Assembly (NCBI RefSeq): GCF_037975245.1
Contig: NC_092567.1
Span: 12,277,376-12,341,375, forward strand
Length of the DNA: 64,000 bases
Direction: 5' to 3'
Origin: Apostichopus japonicus
Lineage: Eukaryota; Echinodermata; Holothuroidea; Aspidochirotida; Stichopodidae
The notes beneath the pieces are model-generated. The model was given only the letters and a program-made list of their open reading frames with translations, was not told the origin of the DNA and searched no databases. A program made the translations under genes and the position numbers. Below are positions 1 through 10,990 of the stretch, in pieces (within the stretch, counting starts at the first letter, position 1; each line of letters begins with the position of its first letter).

Positions 1-135
1 AAATATAATCGCAGCTTAGTCGGTGGCGACGGACTAAGGTATTTTAACCCATGGACTAAGAACGATACGGACACCCGATTTACGCCATAATCGTAGCTTA
101 GTCGGTGTCGACGGACTAATGTATTTTAACCCAAT
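1..135. repeat. TTAGTCGG/GACTAA motif array (left copy, cut by window start)
   Basis: Two tandem units, starting at 7 and 89 (period 82), each contain TTAGTCGGTG followed by a short spacer and GGACTAA, so each unit holds an imperfect inverted motif. A third GACTAA copy lies between them. The same motif recurs densely at 4470-4790. The array is truncated by the window edge, so its true length is unknown. No coding potential is seen. Confidence 0.8.
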
Positions 136-1740
136 TCGATTCACTTCAATTTGGAAACCGAGAGGCAACGGCAGCTTGCTGGGCTTGGCATAGTTTCATA
201 CGATCACTCTAAGCAACTTTCAACCGTAAATCACCCAAGAAGGTCTTTAGAAGAATGGAGGTATTAACTGCATCATCGGCCTACCTGTTATTCCTTTAAC
301 TAGAAGGTAAAATTAAAGTTAATTGTTAGGCCACTGGCACTAGTACTGTATTATGGTTAGTGTAACGCTACCGTTGTCACGTTGGCGTTTCGCAATACAC
401 AAGTGCAATGACAGTGAGTAGCCTATAGGCTTCTACTGGGTACTGCAGTGCATTCTCAACACTAAAGTGTGCATTCTAAACACCAATTAACAATGTGTTA
501 TGTGTGTATTGGGCTAGATTGAACAGTGGCACATAATCTTCTAATTTATTCCCAAACAAATGCTGGAACTATAAGGCTCAATAGTTTATTTGAAGTCTAC
601 ACTCATTTGGTAAAGATTTCCTGTAATTTCCCATGTGAATCTAAATGGGTAGGCTTTGTGATATTGAATAAGCAAGGCTAGACCTTCAAACGTACAGTCA
701 CAGTCGGCTGAACACATTATGTTGGCTAGTCAACGGTATTATATGTTGCGAGCAGTCAGGATGCACGCTTCAGTTCTATTTAACCTTTTCATTTATCATT
801 TTTTAGTATTTAATTTCCGGTCACGCCCAGGAAACAATTGCGACATTCCTTCACGGTCGACTTGCTTACTGTAAGAAGTATTAACCGTTTTTTTCTCAGG
901 AAAGCTTGATAGTCTGAAGTTATTATAACATGTGCTTTTAGTATACTGCCAAAAGAGTAAGTTGTTGTATTTGTATTGATATTTTATGTAGAAGTAACGG
1001 AAAATTTAGTATGTTTAGTTTGGTCTAATTGCACGTTTTTTTACTGTCCAATGTAGTGCAGGGTTCACTTGCGCGAATTCAAATTATTCTGTTTATGTGT
1101 ATGTATATGCATCGATTCTTAGATTATGATGTTTTTTTGACATTTATTTGTAATTCAAGCATATCTGTTTAGTAGCAAAGTTTAAAGGTTAAGATTAATT
1201 AGTTTTCTCTTTTTGATCCTAGATTGAATGAAACTCATTGGCGTAAATAATAGATCAGATGATACAGTTTAACGCAGTTGCTAAAACTCTGGGTATTCTC
1301 TAGTCTTCGCCGGTCCATTATATACTTTAGTACTACTAGTAAGACTAAATCAAAACGACCGTAGACAAACTTAGTGTAACAAAGTACTGATTCTCCTCTA
1401 GCCTAGGTCTAAACAGGCTTGTTATGTGAGCAAGCAAAATAACAACTAAAAACGATTAGGCCTATAAATAAGTTGGCTCAGTGCATTTCTGTTTCTAAAA
1501 TTTTATATTTTTAAAGATCATAAAAACAAACAAAGATTTAGCCCATGTTTTATTATCTCTGTATTCTGGGCATTTGATTCTGGTTGCAATGGTGATGACA
1601 CTCTCGTTCAAATTTTCAGCTTTATACAGTCTGCTTCAAACTTTGGGATTGTTTTTTGAGACTATAGTGGAAGCAAATCTCACATAACTTTGTGGTGACA
1701 ACTTTATTTATTTTTTTTTTTCAAATGATGAATACTCTGC
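136..1740. other. Gene-free AT-rich stretch
   Basis: No ORF, RNA gene or clear repeat was recognised on either strand. Short T-runs occur near 1130 and 1705. The last part (1735-1756) is a strong polypyrimidine tract leading to the possible splice acceptor described in the next entry. Confidence 0.5.
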
Positions 1741-1756
1741 TGTTTCTTTTTTCCAG

Positions 1757-1970
1757 CAGGAATTGAAAAGCCAAATATCTAAGTCAAGGGTGAGCTTTCC
1801 TGTGATGTACGACACCAGTGTGGAGGCAACAACAGAAGAGGAGAACTGTGTTATATATGGCTTAAAGACATGTTTTAAGATGATATATTGGTACCCTTCG
1901 CAGAACAAAAGAGTTTATCCAAGAGTCCAAAAAGCAAAGGAACAAGTACCATAGAGAAAAAAGATGGAAG
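1757..1970 (+). pseudogene. Possible coding exon, frameshifted or chance ORF
   Basis: A good acceptor (pyrimidine tract, then CAG at 1757-1759) precedes an open frame reading ELKSQISKSR then VSFPVMYDTSVEATTEEENC. The frame would reach a stop near 1952. A one-base shift near 1880 joins it to a second open stretch reading DDILVPFAEQ, which ends at a strong donor (AGA|GTGAGT) near 1970. Both halves have protein-like composition, which suggests a real exon with a frameshift, a decayed exon, or a sequencing error. A shorter alternative exon could end at AGG|GTGAGC near 1790. No family is recognised. It could belong with the terminal exon at 4044, but phase continuity cannot be shown. Confidence 0.25.
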
Positions 1971-2109
1971 AGTGAGTTTAACTATTGTACCCAACTGTTT
2001 AATGATATTTAAGATACTTTTCATAACCTGTTTTAAAAAAAAAACAGTCTAGTTTATCATTTACGTGCAAGCTTCATAAGTTTGGTCAAATTTTCACTGA
2101 TCTGTAGAG

Positions 2110-3786
2110 CGGGAGTCCAGAGGGTTTGGTTAGCTGGGAAGGTAACCAATTGCCTGGTACATCACAATGTTCACAATGCATTACTGTATATGAAACCTGA
2201 CGACTGGCAAACCGACTGTGGTGGATGTGGCTGGGAGAGCAATTTTAAAGTCACCTAATAGCTAACCTAGAGCAGCTTTCATGGTAACCACATCAAAGTA
2301 AGAACAATGTGTCAGGTATGGCCCCAAGAGCAACAAATGGCCATTGCCAGTAATTATTGGTGGTGGGGTACCCCTGCCAGTGATCTATAATTGACCCCTC
2401 ACGGCTGACCTAGGTCAGCTCATGAGGTAACCACTTGAAACCTACTGGAAAATGTTGGTTAGGACTTCAGATACAAGGGATGGGCATTGCCAGTAATTTT
2501 TATTGGTGGGGTACCCCTGCCAGTAGACCCCCAATATGCCCATCCCCTCATTGACCTAGGTGAGCTCATGATTTGACCAGTTGAAACCTACAGGAAAATG
2601 ATAGGTATCACTTCATATGTAAGGATGGGCATTTCCAGTATTTTATATTGGTGGGCCACCACTGCCAGAGTCCGCCCATCCCTTACATATAGAATCCTGT
2701 TAATAATTTTCCAGTAGTTTTCAACTGGTTAAATCATGAGCTGACCTAGATCAATGAGGGGGGGGGGGGCTTTTTGGGGGTCTACTGGCAGGGGTACCCC
2801 ACTAATATAAATTACTGGAAATGCCCATCCCTTACATATATATAGAGTCCTGCCAATCATTTTACAGTAGTTTTCAACTGGTTACCTCATGAGCTAATCT
2901 AGGTCAATGGGGGATGGGCATTTTGGGGGTCTACTGGCAGGGGTACCCCACTAATATAAATTACTGGAAATGCCCATCCCTTACATATATATAGAGTCCT
3001 GCCAATCATTTTACAGTAGTTTTCAACTGGTTACCTCATGAGCTAATCTAGGTCAATGGGGGATGGGCATTTTGGGGGTCTACTGGCAGGGTTACCCCAC
3101 CAATGTAAATGACTGGAAATGCCCATCCCTTACATATGAAGTGATACCTATCATTTTCCAGTAATTTTTTGACTGGTTATCTCATGAGCTGACCTAGGTC
3201 AATGAGGGAATGGGCATTTTGGGGGTCTACTGGCAGGGGTACCCCCCCCCCAATATAAATTACTGGAAATTCCCATCCCTTACATATGAAGTGATACCAT
3301 TTTCCAGTAGTTTTCAACTGGTTACATCATGAGCTCATCTAGGTCAATGGGGCATGGGCATTTTGGGGGTCTACTGGCAGGGGTACCCCACCAATAAAAA
3401 TTACTGGCAATGCCCATCAGTTGTATCTGAAGCCCTAACCAACATTTTCCAGTAGGTTTCAAGTGGTTACCTCATGAGCTGACCTCGGTCAGCCTTGAGG
3501 GGTCAATTATAGATCACTGGCAGGGGTACCCCACCACCAATAATTACTGGCAATGGCCATTTGTTGCTCTTGGGGCCATACCTGACATATTGTACTTACT
3601 TTGATGTGTTACCATGAAAACTGATCTAGGTTAGCTATCAGGTGACTTTAAAATTGCTCTCCCAGCCACACCCACCACAGTCGGTTTGCCAGTCGTCTGG
3701 TTTCATATACAGGAATGCACTGTGAACATTGTGATGTACAAGGCAATTGGTTACCTTCCCAGCTAACCAAACCCTCTGGGATCCCG
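2110..3786. mobile_element. Large fold-back (inverted-repeat) element with internal ~149 bp tandem units
   Basis: The left edge (CGGGAGTCCAGAGGG) is matched in reverse complement at the right edge (CCCTCTGGGATCCCG). The inverted arms extend about 190 bp (2110-2300 against 3600-3786) with few mismatches. Between them are units containing TGGCAGGGGTACCCCAC and GATGGGCATTT. In the right half they repeat with a period of 149 bp (for example units at 2821 and 2970). They run in one orientation up to about 2670 and in the opposite orientation after it, so the whole 1.68 kb can fold on itself. No transposase is encoded and no clean target-site duplication was found. Fold-back transposon or palindromic satellite insertion are both possible. 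Confidence 0.75.
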
Positions 3787-4043
3787 GTCTATTGGGATCA
3801 TTATTAGCATGATTAACATAATTATTAAGCTTTGAGAAATAACTTGGTGTTATGCTGTGCAAAGCTAATAATAATTTGGTAAAGCTGCTATTCCTGGCTT
3901 ATAATTTGAGGGACCTAGATTTAAATGTATACCTCCCAATATGTTATAAAATTTTAATGTAAATGTATGTTTATGATAATGTGAGTTATCATGTGCTATA
4001 TCTGTATCTGTGCTTACACGTATATCATATTTTCTGTTCACAG

Positions 4044-4124
4044 GTCAATAATGGTGCAGATTTTGGCTTCCTGAAGACAAGTGGGAGGCCATTTGTAGTT
4101 AAGAGAAACACTCTTTGTTCGTGA
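4044..4124 (+). CDS. Possible terminal exon of an unrecognised gene
   Basis: An acceptor (TTTTCTGTTCACAG, ending at 4043) is followed by an open frame of 26 codons, VNNGADFGFLKTSGRPFVVK then RNTLCS, ending in TGA at 4122-4124. An AATAAA signal at 4361-4366 with a GT-rich segment just after it (TTTGTGTTTC) would give a 3' UTR of about 240 bases. Acceptor, short frame, stop and poly(A) signal in order make a terminal exon plausible, but the coding part is short and no family was recognised. The upstream partner might be the degenerate exon ending near 1970. Confidence 0.3.
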   Translation, partial: VNNGADFGFLKTSGRPFVVKRNTLCS

Positions 4125-4360
4125 AGACTTAACTGGTGTCGATTTGGGGTACCACTTTAAAAGGAAAGTCATGAGGAACCCTTGCCCAAGATTCAACTTT
4201 GCATTATTGTGCAGTGCTATACTTTTGCGATTCATGTTTGATCCATTAACTTGTCTTAACTTTGTTGGAAAAAAAATCAGATTTTCAGATTTTATTTACA
4301 GTGATTTCTTCTCTATCTGTCGAAAGTCAGCCTTTTGTAGACATCAGAAGTTTTATCAGA

Positions 4361-4366
4361 AATAAA
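4361..4366 (+). promoter_or_regulatory. Candidate poly(A) signal AATAAA
   Basis: Canonical AATAAA, followed about 20 bases later by a GT-rich and T-rich segment, the usual arrangement for 3' end formation. It would serve the possible terminal exon at 4044. Confidence 0.4.
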
Positions 4367-4427
4367 TACTGCCAACGTACACATTATTTGTGTTTCTTCT
4401 TCTCTCTTTTCTTTCAGTGATGCTAGT

Positions 4428-4800
4428 CAGTGAAACTAGTCGGGTTTAATTCTTTCAGTGAATCTAGTCGGTGCAACTAGTTAGTCGATACGGACTAAGA
4501 AAGGTTAGTCGGGAGAGGCACCATCCTGACTAATGTAAAACCTGCTATAAACTAGTCGGTGGCTCATATAAATTAGTCGGTAAAGACCGACTAATGTCAC
4601 CAACTAATGTAACTGACTAATATACATTTACCGACTAAGAAATTGTTGATCGACTAAGCTGACGGACTAAGATGACCGACTAAGAAATCCAACTGACTAA
4701 GGAATAAATTAGTCGGTATAGCAACTGACCAAGGCTATGTTAGTCGGGAGAGGCACCAGATGGACTAACGTTATGTTAGTCGGTGAACCAATTTAAGTTT
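4428..4800. repeat. Dense TTAGTCGG / CCGACTAA short-motif array
   Basis: Within about 320 bases I count 6 TTAGTC and 10 GACTAA copies, most extended to TTAGTCGG or CCGACTAA. Both orientations are interleaved at irregular spacing (about 12-40 bases). A longer word, GTTAGTCGGGAGAGGCACCA, occurs twice (about 4505 and 4740). The motif matches the array at the window start, 4.4 kb away. No ORF is present. The function is unknown; it could be the subterminal region of a transposon. Confidence 0.75.
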
Positions 4801-4829
4801 TCAGTGAAATTGTTCTTGAATAAGTACAC

Positions 4830-5520
4830 AGAATATAAGTGTAACCAAATAATCAAGTCAGAACGTATGGCGCATCAGATGTACGACAGGTTTTAACACG
4901 GCGATCATGGAAAATATAAAGTAGTGGATATGTTACTGAAATTAGCTTCATATATCGGATTGATGTCTGCACAGTTTGGACATATTGACCGGTTTTGTAA
5001 TGGAATTCCGATACTGTCATTTTCACCTTAGATTTAGAAAAGCTTGATCTATAACTATGGCATTGTATGTTAATCAACACTTCCTAAACCAAACAATTGG
5101 ACACAACCTCCCATTCCAGGACCATTTGATACCGGAACCAATAATCAAGGATTGAATATAACATGAAGGATTTCCATTTTATTGAAACTAAAAGGTCATT
5201 GAGTCAATGATATTTACACCAAAACAAAGGACATCCAATTAAAACCTGATTAGGTAAGTAAATAAGGTTCATAGATTGTACTGATCAATGTAGGAAATAA
5301 GGGAGGTGGTATAGTACAGGACCTGGTGACAAAGAGGTAATCCACCACTCCCGACCCCCCCCCCCCTACACACACAAACAAGATATACTTCATTTAGTGT
5401 CAATTTGTATTCAAGTTATTTCATTTTAGAGTGAGCTTGTGTATGTGTGATGTCCTTTAGTTGTTGATTTTGAACTCACCTATGTGGTTCACTTTTTTCT
5501 TTGTTTATGTAATCTACTCT
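4830..5520. repeat. Dispersed repeat family R1, copy 1
   Basis: About 690 bases align colinearly with 15490-16180. Shared words include TCAGAACGTATGG, ATCGGATTGATGTCTGCACA, TTTTGTAATGGAATTCCGAT and CTCCCATTCCAGGACCATT. Later portions share AGATTGTACT followed by a GGTGACA-containing segment ending in CCACCACTCCC and a poly-C run. No ORF is conserved between copies (the short frames are broken differently), so this is a non-coding interspersed repeat of unknown class. Confidence 0.8.
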
Positions 5521-5524
5521 ACTT

Positions 5525-5830
5525 AAATGAAAGACTGAAATTGTAGTCTAATCATCTGAAATTTCAGTCTAATGATGGATGGTATTAGGGATCAAACTAC
5601 ATAGACTAAATTCCAGTCTGAAATGTAAAGACTGAATGTCAGTCTTAGCTAGACTAAATACTCTGCAGTATAATAGACTGAAAATCAAACCATTTTAAAC
5701 TGAACAGTTAGAAGTTTAGACTGAATTATTGCAGCACCAGTCTAAATTAGATTGAACACTTTCTAGTATATTAGACTGATATATAGGCTCAAAAGTCCGT
5801 CGTTTAGAATGAATTATTACACATCATAGC
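5525..5830. repeat. AGACTGAA / TTCAGTCT motif cluster
   Basis: Many copies of AGACTGAA, AGACTAAA and their reverse complements (TTCAGTCT, TTTAGTCT) occur at irregular spacing in about 300 bases. The style resembles the neighbouring TTAGTCGG array but the core word differs. A smaller cluster of related words lies at 11760-11830. No coding potential. Confidence 0.5.
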
Positions 5831-6184
5831 TATACTGTCAATCTTATGAATTGCAAACTCTGGTTTGAAAATGCTTTTCTAAGAATCCTCCATGTTGGCT
5901 AAATGCTGAAATTCTTCATTGTTGATGCATTTACCCTCAAAAACGACATTCTAAGATATGTTAATGCAAGGGAATTTACTGAAAGGTGCATAATGGCTCC
6001 TGAGTTAGTATGGTCTGTCTTTCAGTCTTATTCTCAACACAAGCACCAGAAAACACACTACTTGTTAAGAAAAAGTCGCCTAGGAAAGAACCTGGGCACG
6101 AAAACCAAACTACCGAACGACTGATGCGCTCTCAACCCCAGTCCCCTTCCATCGGGACTGTGACTGTGAGACCATCGTCGGATG

Positions 6185-6249
6185 TGCATTACCATTCCCT
6201 TCGAAAGATACTACATATACTACATATGATCTTAGCCAAAAGGCCGAAA
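6185..6249 (-). pseudogene. U2 snRNA 5'-end fragment (pseudogene)
   Basis: Read on the minus strand, 6249-6227 gives CGGCCTTTTGGCTAAGATCA, the hallmark 5' region of U2 snRNA. It is followed by TGTAGTATATGTAGTATCT, which matches the next part of U2 (AGTGTAGTATCT) except for a roughly 10-base internal duplication. Beyond that, the branch-site-pairing and Sm regions of U2 are not recognisable. It is therefore a truncated, non-functional copy, or the head of a U2-derived repeat. No complete U2 gene lies nearby. Confidence 0.7.
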
Positions 6250-7020
6250 CACAAGTCACTTTTCTGATCAATGTTTAACAAATCATGTTGTGATTTCAAC
6301 ATTATTCAGTGGAAGTTAAAAATTGGTTGTAGACAATGATACTTTAAACATCGGTGAACTGAGTACTTTGGAAATACTATCAGTTGATCAAGAATTGTAG
6401 ATATCTTACAGGTATAACATGTTGGACAGTCTAACATTTGGCTTCAGATATGAAAGAGTATTAAATTCATCACAGAGTGGTGGAATTTGCTTCCACATAG
6501 ACCTTTTTGTTTTGTTTTAGAGATAGGATAAACATAGGTGTGGGCATATGTTTTCAGCTTTAAATGGACTTTTTTATCATTTATATGCTTCATGTACATT
6601 CCTGTACTAGCTTGTGTATTTGTTATATCTATCTGCTTTCTATCTCTGTAACTGGATACATTAACATCTCAGAGCTGCACTTGAAAGACGCGACTTCTAC
6701 TGTTGGCAAGATTCGAACGTTTGAAGTGCAAAAACATAGCCTGCGTGCACCGTTGTTTTGTATATAACATGAACATCGGACAATCAAGGCATGATCATTC
6801 GTCTTACTATGGGATTACCTTAATAAAGATAGAAAAACAAAGTTTTCAATAAATATGCACAGACATTGCAAATATGTGAGTAAACAATTAAAATGCCTGT
6901 AATTATTAATGTGAACTGATAGTATAAAAAGAGAGATACCACAAAACAAGAACCCTACAGTCCATAGTAACATAGTTCTTAAGTAAATGGCCACACAGGA
7001 TCGGAACAGTCGAATCTTGT

Positions 7021-7401
7021 TCACTTAATGTGCAAGTCATGTACATGAATATTGATTTGAGTGGACTTCAAATGGTGTGAGTCATCTTCAGTTCGCTGCA
7101 AAAGTGTAGCATTGTCAGATGTTGTGAAGCGACTTCTATCCAATGTATTTCTGTGGTTAACGTTAACAAGCAATTGTTTATGTAATTTCACAAACTCCCA
7201 CATTTTTGGAGACGCAGTGACTTTTGAAGAGCTTGTCGGCTGCCTCCACAATGTTTGCCCAGCTGGAAATAACTGTTTTGTTGGCTCAGCTACAATGAAA
7301 TATTGCTTATGGCCAGTGTCATGTCCACCAGAAAGTTTAAATTGCTGACTATACTGGACAATATTTCTTTTCCGGGCTGCAGCTTCCACATCTGTGCCTT
7401 C
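7021..7401 (-). CDS. Terminal exon of an unrecognised minus-strand gene
   Basis: An acceptor (CTTACTCAACAG on the minus strand) opens a 126-codon frame beginning EGTDVEAAARKRNIVQYSQQ and ending at TGA (7021-7023). It is the longest open frame in its neighbourhood. Its composition is protein-like: an Arg/Lys-rich start, then a mixed hydrophilic segment with KMWEFVKLHKQLL, then a Ser/Thr/His-rich tail. It starts in phase 0, matching the phase-0 end of the exon at 8641-8754, so the two join in frame to give about 164 residues. I do not recognise the family. No signal peptide or membrane helix is seen. The 5' part of the gene was not located. It could be real, or a decayed remnant with a fortuitously open frame. 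Confidence 0.45.
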   Translation of the reverse strand, partial: EGTDVEAAARKRNIVQYSQQFKLSGGHDTGHKQYFIVAEPTKQLFPAGQTLWRQPTSSSKVTASPKMWEFVKLHKQLLVNVNHRNTLDRSRFTTSDNATLLQRTEDDSHHLKSTQINIHVHDLHIK

Positions 7402-8640
7402 CTGTTGAGTAAGGATATGAAATCAATTTAAAGAAATATTCTTACAGAATTGTTTAGACAGTGAGCTTAACCCGTAAATGCATTATATATTAACCCAATT
7501 GTTGAGGACCCCTGACATGGATAAATCAGATTATTCATGGGACTCTTTAACTTGGAGCTAAGAAACAAAGGATACAGTACTTGTATTTCCCTAGGAAAGA
7601 ATAAAGAAAATGAAATATGACTGGCAAGAGAAGGCAAAGCTACTTTAGGTCACCACACATGCAATGTATGTTTAATGTGATGTGTAACATGAAGAATAGC
7701 CAGCAAAGAAACATAATGATAAGAATGAGTGAGGGATAACTGACCTATCATTGATGGTATTTTGCTGATTGACAATACTAGTAAAATTAGTGATAAGGTG
7801 ATCAAGATGTCAACTTTGCAAGAATAAAAGCACACATCAGGGTCTGAGGTCTGAGAACCATTCTTTCACAGAAAGGAGATCTTGTCACATGTTTTTCTTT
7901 GAGGTAGTGATTAAAACCCTTTATGAATCTTTCACACACTAAATCATCTTACCATTACTTATTAACCATAACTGTATTTTTGTGGCATGTTGTCGCCAAA
8001 TGTTTTCCCACCGTTTTATAGGCTACTATAGCAGTAAGTTTAGTTGCAAAGATACGAATCTGTCACAATACATTTGGAAAACTAAATATGTATTGTGATG
8101 AGGTTTGAATGCTGACAAGATTTTTAAGAAAAAATATACCCTGATTTATGCCTTTAGGTCCCATGTTGCGTTCAAGTAAACAAATCATCATTTCTTTGCT
8201 CACAGTAAGCATATAATCACACTTCCACATATACTGTATGTTTCTTTCTTCAAAATTTAGATTGTATTGCAAATCTGAACAATTAAACAATATGAGATCA
8301 AACAAACCAGGCGATTATTCACATATACCCCCGTGTTTACATTTTCTGAGTTCTAGTGTGCATGTACTGACGGCCACACTGTACCATACACAGTGATACA
8401 TATAACAAAACAACGGTCTCACAGTTTGTGAATTAGCCAATATTTCTAGTAAGAAATACACAATTGGAAATAATGTTATTGCAGACACTAAAACGGGATG
8501 ATATCAGCACAATATGTAGGTTGGTCATAGTTATTACTATTACCAAAGTGATGAACGCATCACTATTTGCAGGGTTGTTCAGCGGCCCTGACAATAATTT
8601 AAAATGTATTCAGTATTTAACTTACAGCTATATTCTGTAC
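7402..8640. other. Putative intron / non-coding stretch
   Basis: Lies between the two minus-strand exons. Small ORFs on both strands look like chance in AT-rich sequence. No repeat with another copy in the window was recognised. Confidence 0.4.
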
Positions 8641-8754
8641 GAAGTATAGGACATCTCCAGATCTACTAGTTGGCAGCTTCCCATAACTATACCTCTTCAT
8701 ATTTACCAATCTGTGCAACATGTAGATTAGAGTAGATATAGTACAGATGTCTTT
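8641..8754 (-). CDS. Internal exon of an unrecognised minus-strand gene
   Basis: On the minus strand a very strong acceptor (a pyrimidine run ending TTCTTTCTTTTCATTTCAG) is followed by exactly 38 open codons, KDICTISTLIYMLHRLVNMK then RYSYGKLPTSRSGDVLYF, ending at a GT donor (TTC|GTACAG). Length and phase (0-0) are consistent with direct splicing to the exon at 7401. The segment looks like an amphipathic helix (STLIYMLHRLVNMKRY) followed by a basic, Ser/Gly-rich loop. The family is unknown. Confidence 0.45.
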
Positions 8755-10250
8755 CTGAAATGAAAAGAAAGAATATTAAATAATTAGAACATCACATAAA
8801 TTGCACCATCTAGTTTAAATGGTATGGACTGTTCATTCAGCTACTTCCCCAATCACAGGCTGAGAGATTTACCATCCACCTCCTACAACTTATACAGATG
8901 GTATTACAAGTAGACTTAATATTCGGCATAACTTTTTTTCCTCATAGGGTTGTAAATTAGTATAACGGTTTGCCTGAGAAAGTTGTACTTGCGAGTAGTG
9001 TGAATGGGTTTAAGAATGCTTTGGACAAGCTCTTTAAGCATGGTTATTGGCTCAGAGTGTTTGTTTCTTCAGTTTTCTTTCTCTCTCGGGACTATAAGGT
9101 CCTTGATGGGGACTTGAGTGTCCCTCCTGATCCTTTTTTTTTCTACTAAACTAAACTAACCCGTTTGAGGCTTATAGCATTGCACTGATAACGTTCTGAT
9201 GATTATTTTCACACGGCCCTCTGATACCTTACACCCAATAGCTACTCTAAGTTACAACTTACGTAGTTAATATTGTTTTTTAATGATTAAATCTGAGCAC
9301 TGTACACAAAACTTGTTTGGCTCCACATAGTAGTTTGAGTATGATACATGCAATCATATCACCTTATTTCTCTTCCTTTACAACATTATATCCCTAACGC
9401 AATGTTATTAAGAAGCATAGACATAGGCATAGTCTAGGCTTATTGGTCGGGGTTACAATTAACTAGCGTAGCCTCGTTAGGCTTAGGTAACTTAACATGG
9501 GTAAATCAAATAAAAGTTAGGCCTAGGCTAGCTTAACTTAACTGCACATTTACCAACTACTAACTAGCCTACTATAACTAGTGCTAGACCAAGACTATGC
9601 CCTGTTGTGTTAAACCTAGGCTTTAGACAGTAGTACCAGCCAACTATAACTTACAATCCATACGGTAAAATCGCGTATCACGTAACATCTTGTGATCACA
9701 CGCAAATTTGAATGATTCGATACGTAAAGCACGAAGAATAAGATAGCCGCTCAAAAAGCCTCAAATTCGATCAAATTCAAAGCAGTATGTTACCTTCTCA
9801 CCATGACAGAGAAACAGCTATGTTGAACTGTGTTTTAATAAATTTAACTTATGTTTCTCCAATTAGTCTGTACCATCGGCATGCGAATGGTCAGTGCATG
9901 TGAATTGTTTGTAATCTCAATGTAAAATAATTTAAGGTAGGCCTAGCCTAACTTTTTTTGTCATTTGAAAACCTAAAACTGTTGTACGGATACCTTTACA
10001 AAGGATTAATGTTATCTTGCATTATAGTTATATCAGAGAATATCTCAAAACGACATGATCATTAATCACGTCCGTAATATCCCAATATGTACATTGTGTA
10101 CGTGTGCATCAACGATTTTAGATACATTTTGTGAGACTTCAACTGTCAACACTTCAATTTAGTCAAATATTTGAAGGAGAGTATAATATTAAATAATCTT
10201 CAGGAAACAGAACGATTAGCTACATCATCAGTTTTTTGGAGAAAGAAAAA
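8755..10250. other. Gene-free stretch
   Basis: No supported gene. The upstream exons of the minus-strand gene would be expected here, but none can be called with phase continuity. A minus-strand ATG followed by a GT donor near 9804-9793 is the only candidate, and its phase does not fit. Confidence 0.4.
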
Positions 10251-10254
10251 GACC

Positions 10255-10400
10255 AAATTAGATAAATTGCATAGAGGGGCGTAGCTAAGTCCTGGTGAAT
10301 TGGGACGGGGGGGGGGTGTAGTGGCTGAAATTCCAACTGGATGGGTTTTGAAACCATAATATTCCAACTGCTGCCTTGTACCCTCCATGCACTACTCGTC
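10255..10400. repeat. Poly-G-bearing interspersed element fragment
   Basis: GGGGCGTAGCTAAG is followed by a run of about ten G and then TTCCAACTG-containing sequence. The same composition (TTCCAACTATC, a run of about ten G, then a CCCTGCG-type end) recurs at 11340-11490. GGCGTAGCTAAG-like words next to poly-G resemble the hAT-type termini at 24229, but no paired inverted terminus is visible here. Confidence 0.4.
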
Positions 10401-10699
10401 AACGATACGGTCAGTGTCCTTCAGACTCTCATCTTTCGCGACTGCGCTTTTGTTCCGAACTTGTTTCGATACATTTGTACCACTGGCCCTCACTTCACGA
10501 TCTTATGAATCACTCTGGTTAAGCAAGTTAACTGCGTATAAGTTTTCTGCTTGAAGGCTACATAGACTACTAACTACAAAAGCTATTTTAATGTAACAAA
10601 TGGGTATTTATTTTTTCTTCAACAAATTATATTCGACGACATAGTGAATTACCCAAAAATACAGTGCTTTTTCCTAGCGCACTTTATTATGATTTTCAT

Positions 10700-10990
10700 T
10701 TGGATTGAAGTGAACAATTAAACATTTTGCAGAAAAATGTTGAGTTGACGAGATACGATAAGTTGTTTTTTAAACATTTTGCAGAAAATCATACAATTGC
10801 TCAGTTTGAATGAAGTGAACAATTGAACATTTTGCAGAATTTTTTTTTTTTAAATTGACGAGATATGATAAGTTGTCAGCTAAACATTTTGCAGAAAATG
10901 TCCAATTGACGAGATATGGTAAGTTGTCAATTAAACATTTTGCAGAAAATTGTTCAATTGCTCAGTTAAAGCAGCTGAGCAATCCAACAT
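10700..10990. repeat. Tandem repeat, about 52-57 bp period, five copies
   Basis: AACATTTTGCAGAA starts at 10721, 10773, 10826, 10883 and 10934. Between copies, ATTGACGAGATATGATAAGT and GTGAACAATT-type words repeat. The copies differ by small indels, including a T-run near 10840. No coding frame spans it. Confidence 0.75.

Noticed and set aside
3638-3862. A 74-codon ORF at the right arm of the fold-back element
   Set aside because: It is repeat arm sequence, mirrored at 2110-2300, with no gene context.
7061-7348. A 95-codon plus-strand ORF
   Set aside because: It is the shadow of the better-supported minus-strand exon at 7021-7401, which has an acceptor and phase continuity.
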